Shown: piece by piece, positions 21,882 to 36,094 of the stretch
Position numbering within the stretch: the first letter of the stretch is position 1
Layout of the letters: each line of letters begins with the position of its first letter
DNA from: Leptospira ainazelensis
GTDB lineage: Bacteria; Spirochaetota; Leptospiria; Leptospirales; Leptospiraceae
Direction: 5' to 3'
Assembly (NCBI RefSeq): GCF_016918785.1
Contig: NZ_JAFFPT010000014.1
Span: 62,001 to 126,000 of the forward strand
Length of the DNA stretch: 64,000 bases
The notes under the pieces: generated by a model
What the model was told of the DNA's origin: nothing
Databases searched by the model: none
What the model saw: the letters and a program-made list of their open reading frames with translations, nothing else
Translations under genes and position numbers: made by a program

Positions 21882-22883
21882 TTAGAAAGAATCCGGAAAG
21901 GAATCGAATCCTTCCCGAAAACGATCTAAGAATTCCCGATCAAGAACATACAAAATCGAATCGTTTCCGCTTTGAAAGATCGGTTCTTTTTCCGAGGTTT
22001 TCCCGACCCATTCTATCTCATAGATCGATTCCGAACTTTTTCCGAAATGGATTTCTATCTTTAGTTTTTCTCCGGAGGAAAGTTTTTGAATCGTTTCGTA
22101 AAACGGTTTTTTAAGAATTTTTTCAGCTTTTGTTTTCAAAAATCTTTCGACCCAAACTCCACAGTCTTCACCCCAACAAAAACTTCGGTCCGAGTTTACT
22201 ATTTTCCATTCGTCGCGCGAGGTCCGGGCAATTTCTATTTTTGAAGAATTCTTTGATCCAAGATCTATGAGAATAGTATGAATTTCTGATATTTCTATTT
22301 CACGAGGAATCAGTAAGTTTGAAAAGAAAAAGTTCTCGTCCCCCCTTCCGAGTGCGGAGTTTAGACTTTCCTCCACAAACCAGATCACCCGTTTTTCAGG
22401 TTCTCGGACAAAAGTTCCCTTCTCTTGTTTTCCGGAAATCCCGATCTCCAGTTTTCCGATCTCGCCGGATTCGGTCTGGATTTCGAGTTTTAATTCTTCT
22501 CCGTTTAACCCTAGGTTTTCGTTTTTTGAGGTCGAAACGATTTTTGAGAACTTTCTGAGTTTCAAAAGCTCGCCGATAAAAGATTCAATTTTTTGAATAT
22601 CAGGTCTTACGATTGTGTCCCGGACCTGAACGCTCCAGCTTCCTTTCTTTTTTTCCAGAAGAATTTCGTGTCCTTTTCTTCCGATCCGAATTCTTTCGAC
22701 TTCGGAAGTTTTATAGGGAAAGAAGGGTTCCGAGTTTTGATAGGTTTTTTGAAAGATCGACAAAGGGTCCGAGATCAAGAAAAAGATAGTTCCTAGGAAG
22801 ATGTTTGTCAAAAACAGCGCGAGGGCTTTTTCCTTTTTGACAAACTGAAATGCGGAAACGATCCAGGGAAAATCAAAGTTCAT
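21882..22883 (-). CDS. DUF4340 domain protein of a Gld-type ABC locus
   Basis: 333 residues. One N-terminal membrane helix (about 19-38) precedes a repeated beta-rich domain: VERIRIGRKGHEILLEKKKG and the similar IHTILIDLGSKNSSKIEIA match the DUF4340 pattern of short strands reading out a side-by-side pair of domains. DUF4340 proteins normally follow GldG-like genes, as here. It overlaps the gldG-like gene by 11 bp. The substrate of the system is unknown; the domain would lie on the outer face of the inner membrane. Confidence 0.78.
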   Translation of the reverse strand: MNFDFPWIVSAFQFVKKEKALALFLTNIFLGTIFFLISDPLSIFQKTYQNSEPFFPYKTSEVERIRIGRKGHEILLEKKKGSWSVQVRDTIVRPDIQKIESFIGELLKLRKFSKIVSTSKNENLGLNGEELKLEIQTESGEIGKLEIGISGKQEKGTFVREPEKRVIWFVEESLNSALGRGDENFFFSNLLIPREIEISEIHTILIDLGSKNSSKIEIARTSRDEWKIVNSDRSFCWGEDCGVWVERFLKTKAEKILKKPFYETIQKLSSGEKLKIEIHFGKSSESIYEIEWVGKTSEKEPIFQSGNDSILYVLDREFLDRFREGFDSFPDSF

Positions 22884-24582
22884 CGGTTTTATCTTCTCCC
22901 CGGTAAGAATTCCGATGTCGGATTCTTAAAAACGTATAAAGACCGAGAAACAAGGGAATTCCCAGAAGATTCAAAAAGCTCAAAAAAAATCGTTCCTTCT
23001 CCGTAAAGGGATTTAATCTCAAAACCGCGGATTTTTTACTTCGAATCTGGATGAGGTCCGAGTCTCCGGAAAAAATGTCGATGGAATTTAATAAAAATGG
23101 AATATTCGATTCTTGGTATATTTCTCTGGTTTCCGGGAATACGAGTAAATCTGAGACTATATAGGGGGAACCGAGCACGAGGATTCTGGAAATTTTTCCT
23201 TCTTTTGTATCCGAAAGAAAAGAAGAGGCCGGATCTAAGTTCGGATTCTTTGTGAATCGGGAATGAAATTTTCCTTCCAAAAGAGCGCCTAAGATCTGTT
23301 TTTCCCCCGAAGGTTTTGGCGTTGTTGCAAGGATTTGTTTTTCCCCCAAGGTTACGATCTCGGAACGAACTTCGGATTCCTCGCTTGCAAAAAGGATCGG
23401 TTCTATTTTCACATTCGGTTGTTTTGTTGGATCCAAATTCAAACTCGAGGACCAGGGGATGAGTAGATTTTGTAAGGGCGCGGTAAAAGGACTTTTTTCG
23501 CTTAACAATTTTTCTTTTTTACCCGCAAGGATCCAGGCCGGATACGGAAATCTTCCGATCACTCCGGGTTCGATTTCCATCAGAGGACCGGTGGAAAGAG
23601 AATGTTGCAGATCCACAACGATATCCGTGTTTACTTGAAAACCGTACGATACAAAGATCGAATTCAATTCTTCGATTTCGCCCGTCGGTCTTGCGATACC
23701 CGCATTTGTCGGGGACATACCGATTCCTTCTTCACGATTCGGCGCTTCCATTCGAAAGTCCATAGACTTTGCAAGAAGAACGAGATTTCCTCCCCGCATC
23801 AGGAATTGATCCAATCGATACGCGCCTTTTTCGGAAAGGAGGCCGGAGCCGATCCAAAGTAGAGTATGGATTTGGTCCGAAACGTCTTCTTCGTTTAACA
23901 AAATTTCGGGAATCGGTCCGTATTCTTCTTTGAGAACCTGATGAACCAAAACACCGACGCTGTCTTTTCCGCTGGAAGGCCCGGGAGGTTCCGTCGATAA
24001 AACTCCGGGAATTTTAAGAATCGCGATGCCCGATTCCCCGGGATTACGAATCATCTTTCGAAGTGTGGTTAGGATCTGATATTCGATCTGTTCCGCAAAA
24101 AAAGCTACCGGGATCGTTTCTCTGAGAGTTCCGAGCGAAAGTGTGATTCCCATAAACGCTTGTTTGATCTGGGAGGAATTTCTTTCGTTTTTTTCTAAGA
24201 TCTGCGGCTCGATTCCCGACTCGATCGCTTTTTTTCGATCGTCTTCGTTTGTGTCAGGATCGTGAAATCGGACGAAGACCTTGGAACCTCCGAGGGAACT
24301 CAGTTCGTTTAACAATTCTTTTGTGAGATCCAGGGAGGTTTTGTATTCTTCCGGAATTTTGGAGGAATAATACGCGTCGATAAAAAGAGTCTCATTCAGA
24401 TTTTTGAATATAGATTTCGTACTTTTCGAAATTTCAAAACGCCCCGAAACTGAAAGGTCTTTTCTGCAGACAAAGTGACCGATGATCCCGTTCGTAAAAA
24501 GGAAGATCAAAAAAACTTGGGAGAATAAAAACCAGGAACCGGAATTCATTTTTAAAAAGAAATACCGAATTTTCGAGATCAT
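22873..24582 (-). CDS. GldG-like auxiliary protein of ABC exporter
   Basis: 569 residues with one helix at each end (about 12-35 and 535-555) and a large extracytoplasmic region between, as in GldG. It has the family segments FIDAYYSSKIPEEY, LLNELSSLGGSKVFVRFHDP and a C-terminal ILVLGSPYIVSDLL part. GldG partners the GldF permease in Bacteroidetes, and similar proteins occur with ABC-2 transporters in many phyla. It overlaps the permease gene by 4 bp. Confidence 0.8.
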   Translation of the reverse strand: MISKIRYFFLKMNSGSWFLFSQVFLIFLFTNGIIGHFVCRKDLSVSGRFEISKSTKSIFKNLNETLFIDAYYSSKIPEEYKTSLDLTKELLNELSSLGGSKVFVRFHDPDTNEDDRKKAIESGIEPQILEKNERNSSQIKQAFMGITLSLGTLRETIPVAFFAEQIEYQILTTLRKMIRNPGESGIAILKIPGVLSTEPPGPSSGKDSVGVLVHQVLKEEYGPIPEILLNEEDVSDQIHTLLWIGSGLLSEKGAYRLDQFLMRGGNLVLLAKSMDFRMEAPNREEGIGMSPTNAGIARPTGEIEELNSIFVSYGFQVNTDIVVDLQHSLSTGPLMEIEPGVIGRFPYPAWILAGKKEKLLSEKSPFTAPLQNLLIPWSSSLNLDPTKQPNVKIEPILFASEESEVRSEIVTLGEKQILATTPKPSGEKQILGALLEGKFHSRFTKNPNLDPASSFLSDTKEGKISRILVLGSPYIVSDLLVFPETREIYQESNIPFLLNSIDIFSGDSDLIQIRSKKSAVLRLNPFTEKERFFLSFLNLLGIPLFLGLYTFLRIRHRNSYRGEDKTDEL

Positions 24583-25334
24583 CGTTTCGACCTCAATATA
24601 AGAAGATTCGCATACAAGGTCGTAAACGAAAAACTCAAGAAAAAGAAAATTTCCCTTCCGTCCAAAATTCCCATCCGAAACGTTTCAAAGTGTTTGGACA
24701 AAGATAAAAAGGAAAGGATTCGACTTAGATCGGGCCCGAAAAAAGGAAGAAAGGGTCTGTAACCCAAAAGAAAAAAAAGCAAACATACGATAAGACCGAA
24801 AAGATAAGAACTGATCTGGTCCTTTGTCAAGGAAGAGACAAAACTCCCCAAGGCGAGATTGGCTCCACCCAGAAGAAAAATTCCGAGATAACCGACAAAG
24901 GTAGTTCCTACATCCAAATCTCCTAAATAGAGAATCGTAGTCGGAATCGGAAGCGTAAACAAAAGGACAAAACCTAAAAAACACCAGACTCCTAAAAACT
25001 TTCCGAGGACCAATTCGAATTCTCGAAAGGGAAGTGTGAAAAGAATTTCCAGGGTTCCGGAACGTTCTTCTTCGGACCAAAGACGCATCGAAAGCGCCGG
25101 AATAAAAACTACATACAAAATCGGAACCCAGAGAAAATAGGCTTCCATACTCGCCGATTTGAGATCCCAAAAAGAACTGTCTCCAAATCCGAAGAAAAAA
25201 AGAAACGAAGTCAAAAACAAAAAGAACCCTGCAAAAATCGTTCCGATCGGAGAGTTCAAATAAACTGAAAATTCTTTCCAAAAGACGGTTTTTGTGTTTC
25301 GGACGGATTCTTTAAAAAAGCCGAAAAGGTTCAT
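24579..25334 (-). CDS. ABC-2 type transporter permease (GldF-like)
   Basis: A 251-residue inner-membrane permease with six hydrophobic segments. The N-terminal cytoplasmic stretch ends in KEFSVYLNSPIGTIFAGFFL, and the region LSMRLWSEEERSGTLEILFT with the family's E(E)RxxGTLE motif is clear. Start and stop overlap the neighbouring ATPase and gldG-like genes by 4 bp each, so all four genes are one operon. Confidence 0.87.
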   Translation of the reverse strand: MNLFGFFKESVRNTKTVFWKEFSVYLNSPIGTIFAGFFLFLTSFLFFFGFGDSSFWDLKSASMEAYFLWVPILYVVFIPALSMRLWSEEERSGTLEILFTLPFREFELVLGKFLGVWCFLGFVLLFTLPIPTTILYLGDLDVGTTFVGYLGIFLLGGANLALGSFVSSLTKDQISSYLFGLIVCLLFFLLGYRPFLPFFGPDLSRILSFLSLSKHFETFRMGILDGREIFFFLSFSFTTLYANLLILRSKR

Positions 25335-26254
25335 TCCTTCGGTTTTCCTGTGAGAGTTTTGAATACAGATCCTAAGGAATTTTTTTCAGGAACCAGAGAA
25401 CGGATTCGAAAAGGGGAGTTTTTTAGGATTCCAAACACGTCTTCCGCCTGAAACTTTTCGGAAAAAATTTTGAACTCTTGGAAGTTTTCCTCTTTTTTGC
25501 CCGTATTCAAAATCTCGTAAAAATCGCTCGCAAATAACTTTGTCATCTCTTCGATCGTGGTTTCGGCTAAAACGAGACAACCTTCTCCCTTGGAAATCGA
25601 AGAAACCGAGGCGTCGGCGATGAGTTTTCCGTCCGATAAAACGAGGATATGATCGCAGATTTCTTCGACTTCCTGCAGAACGTGGGAAGAAAAAAGAATC
25701 GTTTTATTCTTTCCTAATATACGGATCAAAGTTTTGAGTTCTCCGATTTGTAAAGGATCAAGACCGCCGCTTGGTTCGTCCAAAATGATATATTCAGGAT
25801 CTTGAATGATCGATCCGGCCAGAGAGACCCTTTGTTTAAATCCCTTCGACAAAAGCGAAATCGGCCGATAAACAACTTTTTTGAGATCCAAAAGTTCGAC
25901 GGCGGTTTCAATTTTGTCCTTTAGAAAATTCTTATGGATTCCTTTGGCCGTCGCTAAAAAGGAAAGATATTCGAATACGGTAAGATCGAAATAGATCGGA
26001 GAGGATTCCGGAAGATATCCGATTTTTTTTTGGATTTCGATTTTGTTTTCTAAAAAATCAAGTCCGTCAAAACGGATCCAACCGGAAGAAGGGGCGAGAT
26101 AACCCGTCAAAAGACGAAGTGTCGTGGTTTTACCGGCGCCGTTCGGGCCTAAAAGCCCCGTGATTCTTCCTTTTGGAATTTCAAAGCTGAGATCGGAAAC
26201 TGCGATTTTTCCGTGATAGGAGCGAGTGAGTTGACTGACGGAAATAGTTCCCAT
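25331..26254 (-). CDS. ABC transporter ATP-binding protein (GldA-like)
   Basis: A 307-residue ATPase with Walker A GPNGAGKTT (36-44), signature LSKGFKQRVSLAG, Walker B YIILDEPSGGLDPLQ and switch His in SSHVLQEVEEI. The C-terminal extension beyond the nucleotide-binding domain (about 215-307) is of the type seen in GldA/drug-exporter ATPases. It is first of the four-gene operon ATPase-permease-GldG-DUF4340. The exported substrate cannot be read from sequence. Confidence 0.9.
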   Translation of the reverse strand: MGTISVSQLTRSYHGKIAVSDLSFEIPKGRITGLLGPNGAGKTTTLRLLTGYLAPSSGWIRFDGLDFLENKIEIQKKIGYLPESSPIYFDLTVFEYLSFLATAKGIHKNFLKDKIETAVELLDLKKVVYRPISLLSKGFKQRVSLAGSIIQDPEYIILDEPSGGLDPLQIGELKTLIRILGKNKTILFSSHVLQEVEEICDHILVLSDGKLIADASVSSISKGEGCLVLAETTIEEMTKLFASDFYEILNTGKKEENFQEFKIFSEKFQAEDVFGILKNSPFRIRSLVPEKNSLGSVFKTLTGKPKE

Positions 26255-26314
26255 TGGGGGTTAATCACAAAAACTGCGGAACCGATAGAGAGCGGCAATC
26301 GTTTTTCAAAAATT

Positions 26315-26611
26315 CTAAAGATCTAATTTTCCATCCACTTTGAATTTTTTTAAAACTTCCAAAAGTTCAGGATTGAGATTTTTGATCTTCATCTTTACTC
26401 CGAAATTATCCATCAGATTTTTTAGAGTAAGTAGTTTTGCAATTCCGCTGGAAGTGATTTTTTTTACGCTTTCCACTTGAAATTCCACGTCCGAGATCGT
26501 TCCTCCGGAGGCTTTTTTTGAAACTTCGTCAAAAATTTTATCATAGCCGTCGATCACCGCGGTATCGATCAGTACTTTTCCGGACTTCCCTTCTATATTG
26601 AATTTTGACAT
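26315..26611 (-). CDS. STAS-domain anti-sigma factor antagonist
   Basis: A 98-residue single STAS domain. The conserved phosphorylation loop reads ITSSGIAKLLTL (Ser54 or Ser55), followed by a long helix and LNPELLEVLKKFKVDGKL. Such proteins release sigma factors from RsbW-type kinases when unphosphorylated. It lies 60 bp ahead of the ABC operon on the same strand, and its relation to it is unclear. The RsbW-like protein at 1271-1699 is a possible partner. Confidence 0.85.
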   Translation of the reverse strand: MSKFNIEGKSGKVLIDTAVIDGYDKIFDEVSKKASGGTISDVEFQVESVKKITSSGIAKLLTLKNLMDNFGVKMKIKNLNPELLEVLKKFKVDGKLDL

Positions 26612-26771
26612 ACGGATTTTTCCTTAGTTCCCTTTATCTTTTTCATATTCAAGACTTGTTTTAAAGTTATTGTTTTGTCTCTCCGAAGAAAAACTTCAGG
26701 GCAGGGACAACACTCCTTTTTTTCTACACAAGTAGACGTAAAAAGTAACAATCTTAGGAAGTTGATATATG

Positions 26772-27568
<797 letters not shown>

Positions 27569-27711
27569 CAATAGTCAATCGTAATTTGATGAGACATAAT
27601 GTTTCAAGGAAAATTTCAGCTCATTTCAGAATTCGATCCTTCCTTTTAGGAAGTTGTCTGAAACGTTGGAAAGTTCCCGCCAAAGCTCGCATTCTTATGT
27701 CTATGGTAAAC

Positions 27712-31148
<3,437 letters not shown>

Positions 31149-31273
31149 AATATTTCTTGACGTCACTTCGCATGTCTTCTATGTCTCATTCTGTTTTGTT
31201 AGAAACGGAAATCGGAACGATTTCAAGTTTTGGAGCGTTCCCTGCGGGTCTGGTATCATTTTTTTTTAAAACA

Positions 31274-31323
<50 letters not shown>

Positions 31324-31390
31324 TTTCTGAAAAGAATGCAAACAGGAACCGTTAGCGGAATGTTGAACGACTGGACGACCGTGAACCGGC

Positions 31391-31421
<31 letters not shown>

Positions 31422-31429
31422 CTAAGACA

Positions 31430-32404
<975 letters not shown>

Positions 32405-32408
32405 TCTG

Positions 32409-33332
32409 GTGTCCATGGAAACAGTACTTGGTTATCTGAACAGCTTAGGTAAAGACGCGGTATTCTTCTTAATTAGTTTTGTACTTTTTTATATCGGTAA
32501 AAAAATCAAAGATTGGATCGAACCCGGCGATCTCGATCACGAAATTATCGTAAACAATAACACTGCGGTTTCATCGGGATTGGCAGGTTATTATCTCGGG
32601 CTGACCTTGATTCTTCTTGTCATACTTTCTTCTCCCGGAACCGATTTTGTTTCCGATTGTTTTCAAGTTCTATTTTATGGGCTTCTCGGCATTTTACTCT
32701 TAAATCTTTCCTATTTTATCAACGACAAGATTATCTTTCGTAGTTTTGATTTTACGGAATTGGTTTATTCCGGAAGAAATTCCGCAGTCGGCGCCATTGT
32801 GTTTGGAAGTAGTATCGCCTCTTCTGTGATCATCGCCGCGTCTCTCAGTGGAGACAGCGCAGCGCTTTCCTTTTCGGTCTGGAAAGACCTCGGGCTTTTG
32901 GAACCGATTCAGAAACTCTTGGACGGAACCGTTCTCGGAGTTTTGTTTTTTTTACTCGGCCAGGTTGCCTTGATTCTATTTACTTTTGCGTATCGCAAGA
33001 TGATTCCTTATTCTCTCGATCTTGAATTGAAAGATCGTGAAAATCTTGCGGCCGGCGTTTCTTACAGCGGTGCCTTGATCGCGCTCGGAATCATCATCGC
33101 TCGGGCCTTGCATAAGGATTTAGTTTCGATGGAACACACGCTCATCCATATCTGTTTGGATTTTATTTTGGGACTGATTGTGATCCCGGCGGTGAGACTT
33201 CTTACGGATGCCGTGATTCTTCCCGGTAGCACTCTTAAGGAAGAGATCAGTAGAGATCAGAATGTGGGAGTGGGACTACTCGAGGCCGTTGTATTGGTCA
33301 GCTTTGCCGGAATTCTTTTTTATGCGGTTTAA
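32409..33332 (+). CDS. DUF350 family membrane protein
   Basis: 307 residues with about eight hydrophobic helices arranged as two related halves, each with the DUF350 pattern (NNNTAVSSGLAGYYLGLTL and the later DRENLAAGVSYSGALIALG). Start GTG at 32409 or ATG at 32415 are equally plausible. The function of DUF350 proteins is unknown. It follows map by 4 bp and is probably part of the histone-map transcript; it ends 3 bp from a convergent small gene. Confidence 0.75.
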   Translation: MSMETVLGYLNSLGKDAVFFLISFVLFYIGKKIKDWIEPGDLDHEIIVNNNTAVSSGLAGYYLGLTLILLVILSSPGTDFVSDCFQVLFYGLLGILLLNLSYFINDKIIFRSFDFTELVYSGRNSAVGAIVFGSSIASSVIIAASLSGDSAALSFSVWKDLGLLEPIQKLLDGTVLGVLFFLLGQVALILFTFAYRKMIPYSLDLELKDRENLAAGVSYSGALIALGIIIARALHKDLVSMEHTLIHICLDFILGLIVIPAVRLLTDAVILPGSTLKEEISRDQNVGVGLLEAVVLVSFAGILFYAV

Positions 33333-33335
33333 GAA

Positions 33336-33731
33336 TCAAAAAATTTCTCTGGAAGTGTAGAGTTTCCATTCTAAGTGGTAGACTTTCCGGATTCCGAATT
33401 CAAAAGAATCTTTTAGGATTTTGATTCTTTCTTCGTTTGAGATCTGATCGATGGTACCGACGCCCTTCATCATATTTAGAATTTCGGAACTCAATTCTCC
33501 AAAGATATATTTATGATTGATATGAAACGGTTTTAGATCTCGTTCTTGAAATCCTCTCAGAGCTCCTACAACCGAAGCAAAGACGATTTGTTTTGCAAGT
33601 TTTTCTTCAGGAAGGGGAATCAGGCGAACCGCCTTCATCACATCCGAATAAGCAAGTGCAATGGAATTTTTCGGAAGTAATTCGAGTTCGGTTTTTGGAA
33701 ATTTGATTTTTTCGGATAATTCTTTTTGCAT
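33336..33731 (-). CDS. Hypothetical protein
   Basis: A 131-residue soluble, helical protein with no signal peptide and no recognised motif (MQKELSEKIKFPKTELELLP at the start; GVGTIDQISNEERIKIL in the middle). The start at 33731 leaves only about 20 bp to the divergent queG gene, so the promoters must overlap. It is convergent with the DUF350 gene. Codon use resembles its neighbours, which argues that it is real. Confidence 0.6.
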   Translation of the reverse strand: MQKELSEKIKFPKTELELLPKNSIALAYSDVMKAVRLIPLPEEKLAKQIVFASVVGALRGFQERDLKPFHINHKYIFGELSSEILNMMKGVGTIDQISNEERIKILKDSFEFGIRKVYHLEWKLYTSREIF

Positions 33732-33751
33732 ACTCTTGCTATATCAAATTT

Positions 33752-34708
33752 ATGATCGAAAGTAAAGAAATAATTTCCGAACTGACTCCTTTGATCGAAG
33801 AATGCGGGTTTGATCTTTTTGGAATCTGCGAGGCGGTGATTCCCGAAGAGGATCAAAGGAGTATTCTTGCTTGGGTGGAGGCAGGGAAACACGGAAAGAT
33901 GGAATGGTATCCGAAGAATATGGATCTTCGGTTGCTTTTTAAAAATTTAGGTTTTGAACCCAAGTCCGTCATAGCGCTCGGTACACTCTACAATGATCTC
34001 GAATATGATAAGATTTGCAAAACGATGTCATTTCGATTTTCAAGATATGCGATCGGAGAAGATTATCATCGTGTTCTCAGGAAACTTGCCGGTCCGTTGT
34101 TGAACGAATTGGCGAAACGATTTCCGAATCATAGGTTTCGGCAAGGTGTGGATTCTCTTCCGGTTCCTGAAAAAATTTTGGCGAGAGAAGCGGGACTTGG
34201 ATGGCAGGGTAAGAATACGAATCTCATCCATCCCGAATTCGGATCTTTTTTTTTCATCACGGTGATTCTTACCGATCTTCCGATTTCAGTTGCCAGTATT
34301 CCGGTTAAGGATCGTTGCGGAACCTGCACCGCGTGTATCGACTCGTGTCCAACGGGTGCACTCGCTCCGTATCAAATCGACGCCGGGAAGTGTATCTCGC
34401 ATCATACGTTGGAGGATCGCTCCGCCGAAATTCCGAATACCTTCGGTTGGATTGCCGGTTGCGATATCTGTCAGGACGTCTGTCCTTGGAACCAAGTAAA
34501 GGCGCGTAAAAAAGGAATTCAAACAAAAAGGGAAGAATTTAAAGCGCGTTCCATTTTTAAAGAAGATCCGAACTCGATTTTATCGGTGGATGCGAAAGGT
34601 TTTGAAAAAAAATTCGGGGACTCCGCGATCTCGAGGATGAATTTCGAGATGTTTCGAAGAAACGTCGAACTCGTAAAGGACTCGACGCGGAAAAAGGAAA
34701 ATCTCTGA
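33752..34708 (+). CDS. queG: Epoxyqueuosine reductase QueG
   Basis: 318 residues. Catalyses the last step of queuosine synthesis, reducing epoxyqueuosine in tRNA with a cobalamin cofactor and two 4Fe-4S clusters. The N-terminal domain contains the DFG-like VDSLPVPEKILAREAGLGW motif around residues 130-150, and the ferredoxin motifs CGTCTACIDSCPTGAL and CDICQDVCPWN are complete. The family length is about 340-380, so the C-terminus is slightly short. It is divergent from the preceding gene. Confidence 0.92.
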   Translation: MIESKEIISELTPLIEECGFDLFGICEAVIPEEDQRSILAWVEAGKHGKMEWYPKNMDLRLLFKNLGFEPKSVIALGTLYNDLEYDKICKTMSFRFSRYAIGEDYHRVLRKLAGPLLNELAKRFPNHRFRQGVDSLPVPEKILAREAGLGWQGKNTNLIHPEFGSFFFITVILTDLPISVASIPVKDRCGTCTACIDSCPTGALAPYQIDAGKCISHHTLEDRSAEIPNTFGWIAGCDICQDVCPWNQVKARKKGIQTKREEFKARSIFKEDPNSILSVDAKGFEKKFGDSAISRMNFEMFRRNVELVKDSTRKKENL

Positions 34709-34999
34709 CGAGAGATACATTCCGAATCTTGCAACCGATTTTTTGAAGATGATTTAATTGTTCCGACAAAGCATCCGTTGTAAAAACCTTATCTTTGCCT
34801 GCCAAGTTAGAAGAGGATCAACAAGGATCCTGATGGAGATTTTGGGGAGTTCCCACAAAAGGGAGGTTGACCGGTAAAACAAAATTTTCAATGGAGAAAA
34901 ATCTCTGGAGCTTTTTTCCCGTGATGCGATCCGGGAAGAGCGTCGTCGTATTTGCGCGATTCCTCACCTGAAAAACTCAGCGAAAGCTCACGATTGGTT
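34709..34999. other. Non-coding stretch with repeat remnants
   Basis: No gene is supported here. Near 34839-34856 the segment GGGGAGTTCCCACAAAAG resembles the internal TGTAGGAGTTCCTACAAAAG block of the dispersed element, so a decayed fragment may lie just upstream of the better copy at 35000-35274. Confidence 0.4.
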
Positions 35000-35274
35000 G
35001 TTATGTAAGCAAAAAGTGAACTGACTTTTGTCGGAACAACGACAATCCTCCGTGAAACGAAAGCCCGCCCTGCGGCGCGATCCTTAGAGAGCGGGGCGCT
35101 GAGTTTTTTGGGTGGAGGGGCGGGTGGCGGAAAACTCCGGGAGATTTTCCTATATCACGGAATCCTAATTTTGCAAGAAATATTCTCTCTCGCGGTTGTA
35201 GGAGCTCCTACAAAAATTTTTGATCGGGATCGCCCTGATTCCAAATCGCTTTCCAACTTCTGGGAAAGTATAAG
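35000..35274 (+). mobile_element. MITE-like element, copy C
   Basis: About 275 bp aligning with copies A and D. It has GTTATGTAAGC at the left (a decayed end), AAGTGAACTGA, TTTGTCGGAACAACGACAAT, a GC-rich block with GGGTGGAGGGGCGGG, TATATCACGGAATCC, and the perfect 18-bp palindrome TTGTAGGAGCTCCTACAA (35196-35213). The right end GCTTTCCAACTTCTGGGAAAGTATAAG parallels GCTTTTCAACCTGTGGGGTAAGG of copy D. It has no open frame of its own that I trust. The rest of the gap to 35455 has no gene. Confidence 0.65.
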
Positions 35275-35455
35275 ATGGAATCTAATTTTGCTGGGTCTTT
35301 TGGTTCCGTTTGAAAGGAGGGAATCTGGAAACCCGGCGATTTCAACTTTTAAAGGACGCGAATGACTACAAAAGATAGAAAAGCCCTATGTTTTAGCGGG
35401 AGGTATCTAAAATGATCTTCTGAGTAATTTAATATTTAAGAATATTCTAAAATGA

Positions 35456-36094
35456 TCAATTTTGTCTTGTTTTTCCTTGTTTCAATTTGGCCGTCTTTAA
35501 TTTTGAAGAACGGTCGATTCCATAGAATTCATAAAGCATATTCTGCGCGAGAAAAAGGGATTCTTTTAAAGGAACTTCCTGCGGGTCCAGATGCCACTGG
35601 AGATACAAGCCGTCGAAAAGCGCGATGAGAAGAGAGGCTTTTAAAATCGAAGATTTTGAATTCGGTTTTCCTAAATTTAAATTTTCGGACAATTTTTTTC
35701 GAAAGGTTCGATACATCTCAAAAACTCTTTTTCGGACTTTGGAATCCGCCGGCTCGTTTAAAATAAGGGTAAAAAAAACTCCGTTTGCCTCCGGAGTTTC
35801 CAAAAAAAATTCGGTAAACTTTTCGAAAAGACAAAGAAGAGGATCCGCTCCTTTTGCAAGACCCTCCTTTACGGATACTTCCACTTCGAGAAAGAGTAAA
35901 TCCACGAGTTCGATCACAAGCCCTTCTCTCGATCCGAAATGCCAGAGGATGCTGCTCTTTGCGGTTCCCGAATATTCCGAAAGTCGATCCAAACTCGTAT
36001 TCATAATTCCATGAACGGTAACAAGATGTCTGAAGTCGGAGAGAAGTTTTTCTTTTGTGATCTTGCCTCTCGAAGTGCTTCCGTTATTAGCCAT
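35456..36094 (-). CDS. TetR-family transcriptional regulator
   Basis: 212 residues. An N-terminal HTH (about 25-50: LDRLSEYSGTAKSSILWHFGSREGL) follows the usual TetR layout, and the C-terminal half is a variable helical ligand domain. It is the last gene of a leftward operon with the GMC dehydrogenase and subunit-3-like genes, overlapping the former by 8 bp. It probably represses the operon through the palindrome upstream of 38212. The inducer is unknown. The Lys-rich C-terminus (KLKTAKLKQGKTRQN) is unusual. Confidence 0.85.
   Translation of the reverse strand: MANNGSTSRGKITKEKLLSDFRHLVTVHGIMNTSLDRLSEYSGTAKSSILWHFGSREGLVIELVDLLFLEVEVSVKEGLAKGADPLLCLFEKFTEFFLETPEANGVFFTLILNEPADSKVRKRVFEMYRTFRKKLSENLNLGKPNSKSSILKASLLIALFDGLYLQWHLDPQEVPLKESLFLAQNMLYEFYGIDRSSKLKTAKLKQGKTRQN

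Noticed and set aside
35108..35365. An 85-codon frame on the plus strand
   Set aside because: It runs through the GC-rich block of element copy C; the similar region in other copies is not open in the same way.
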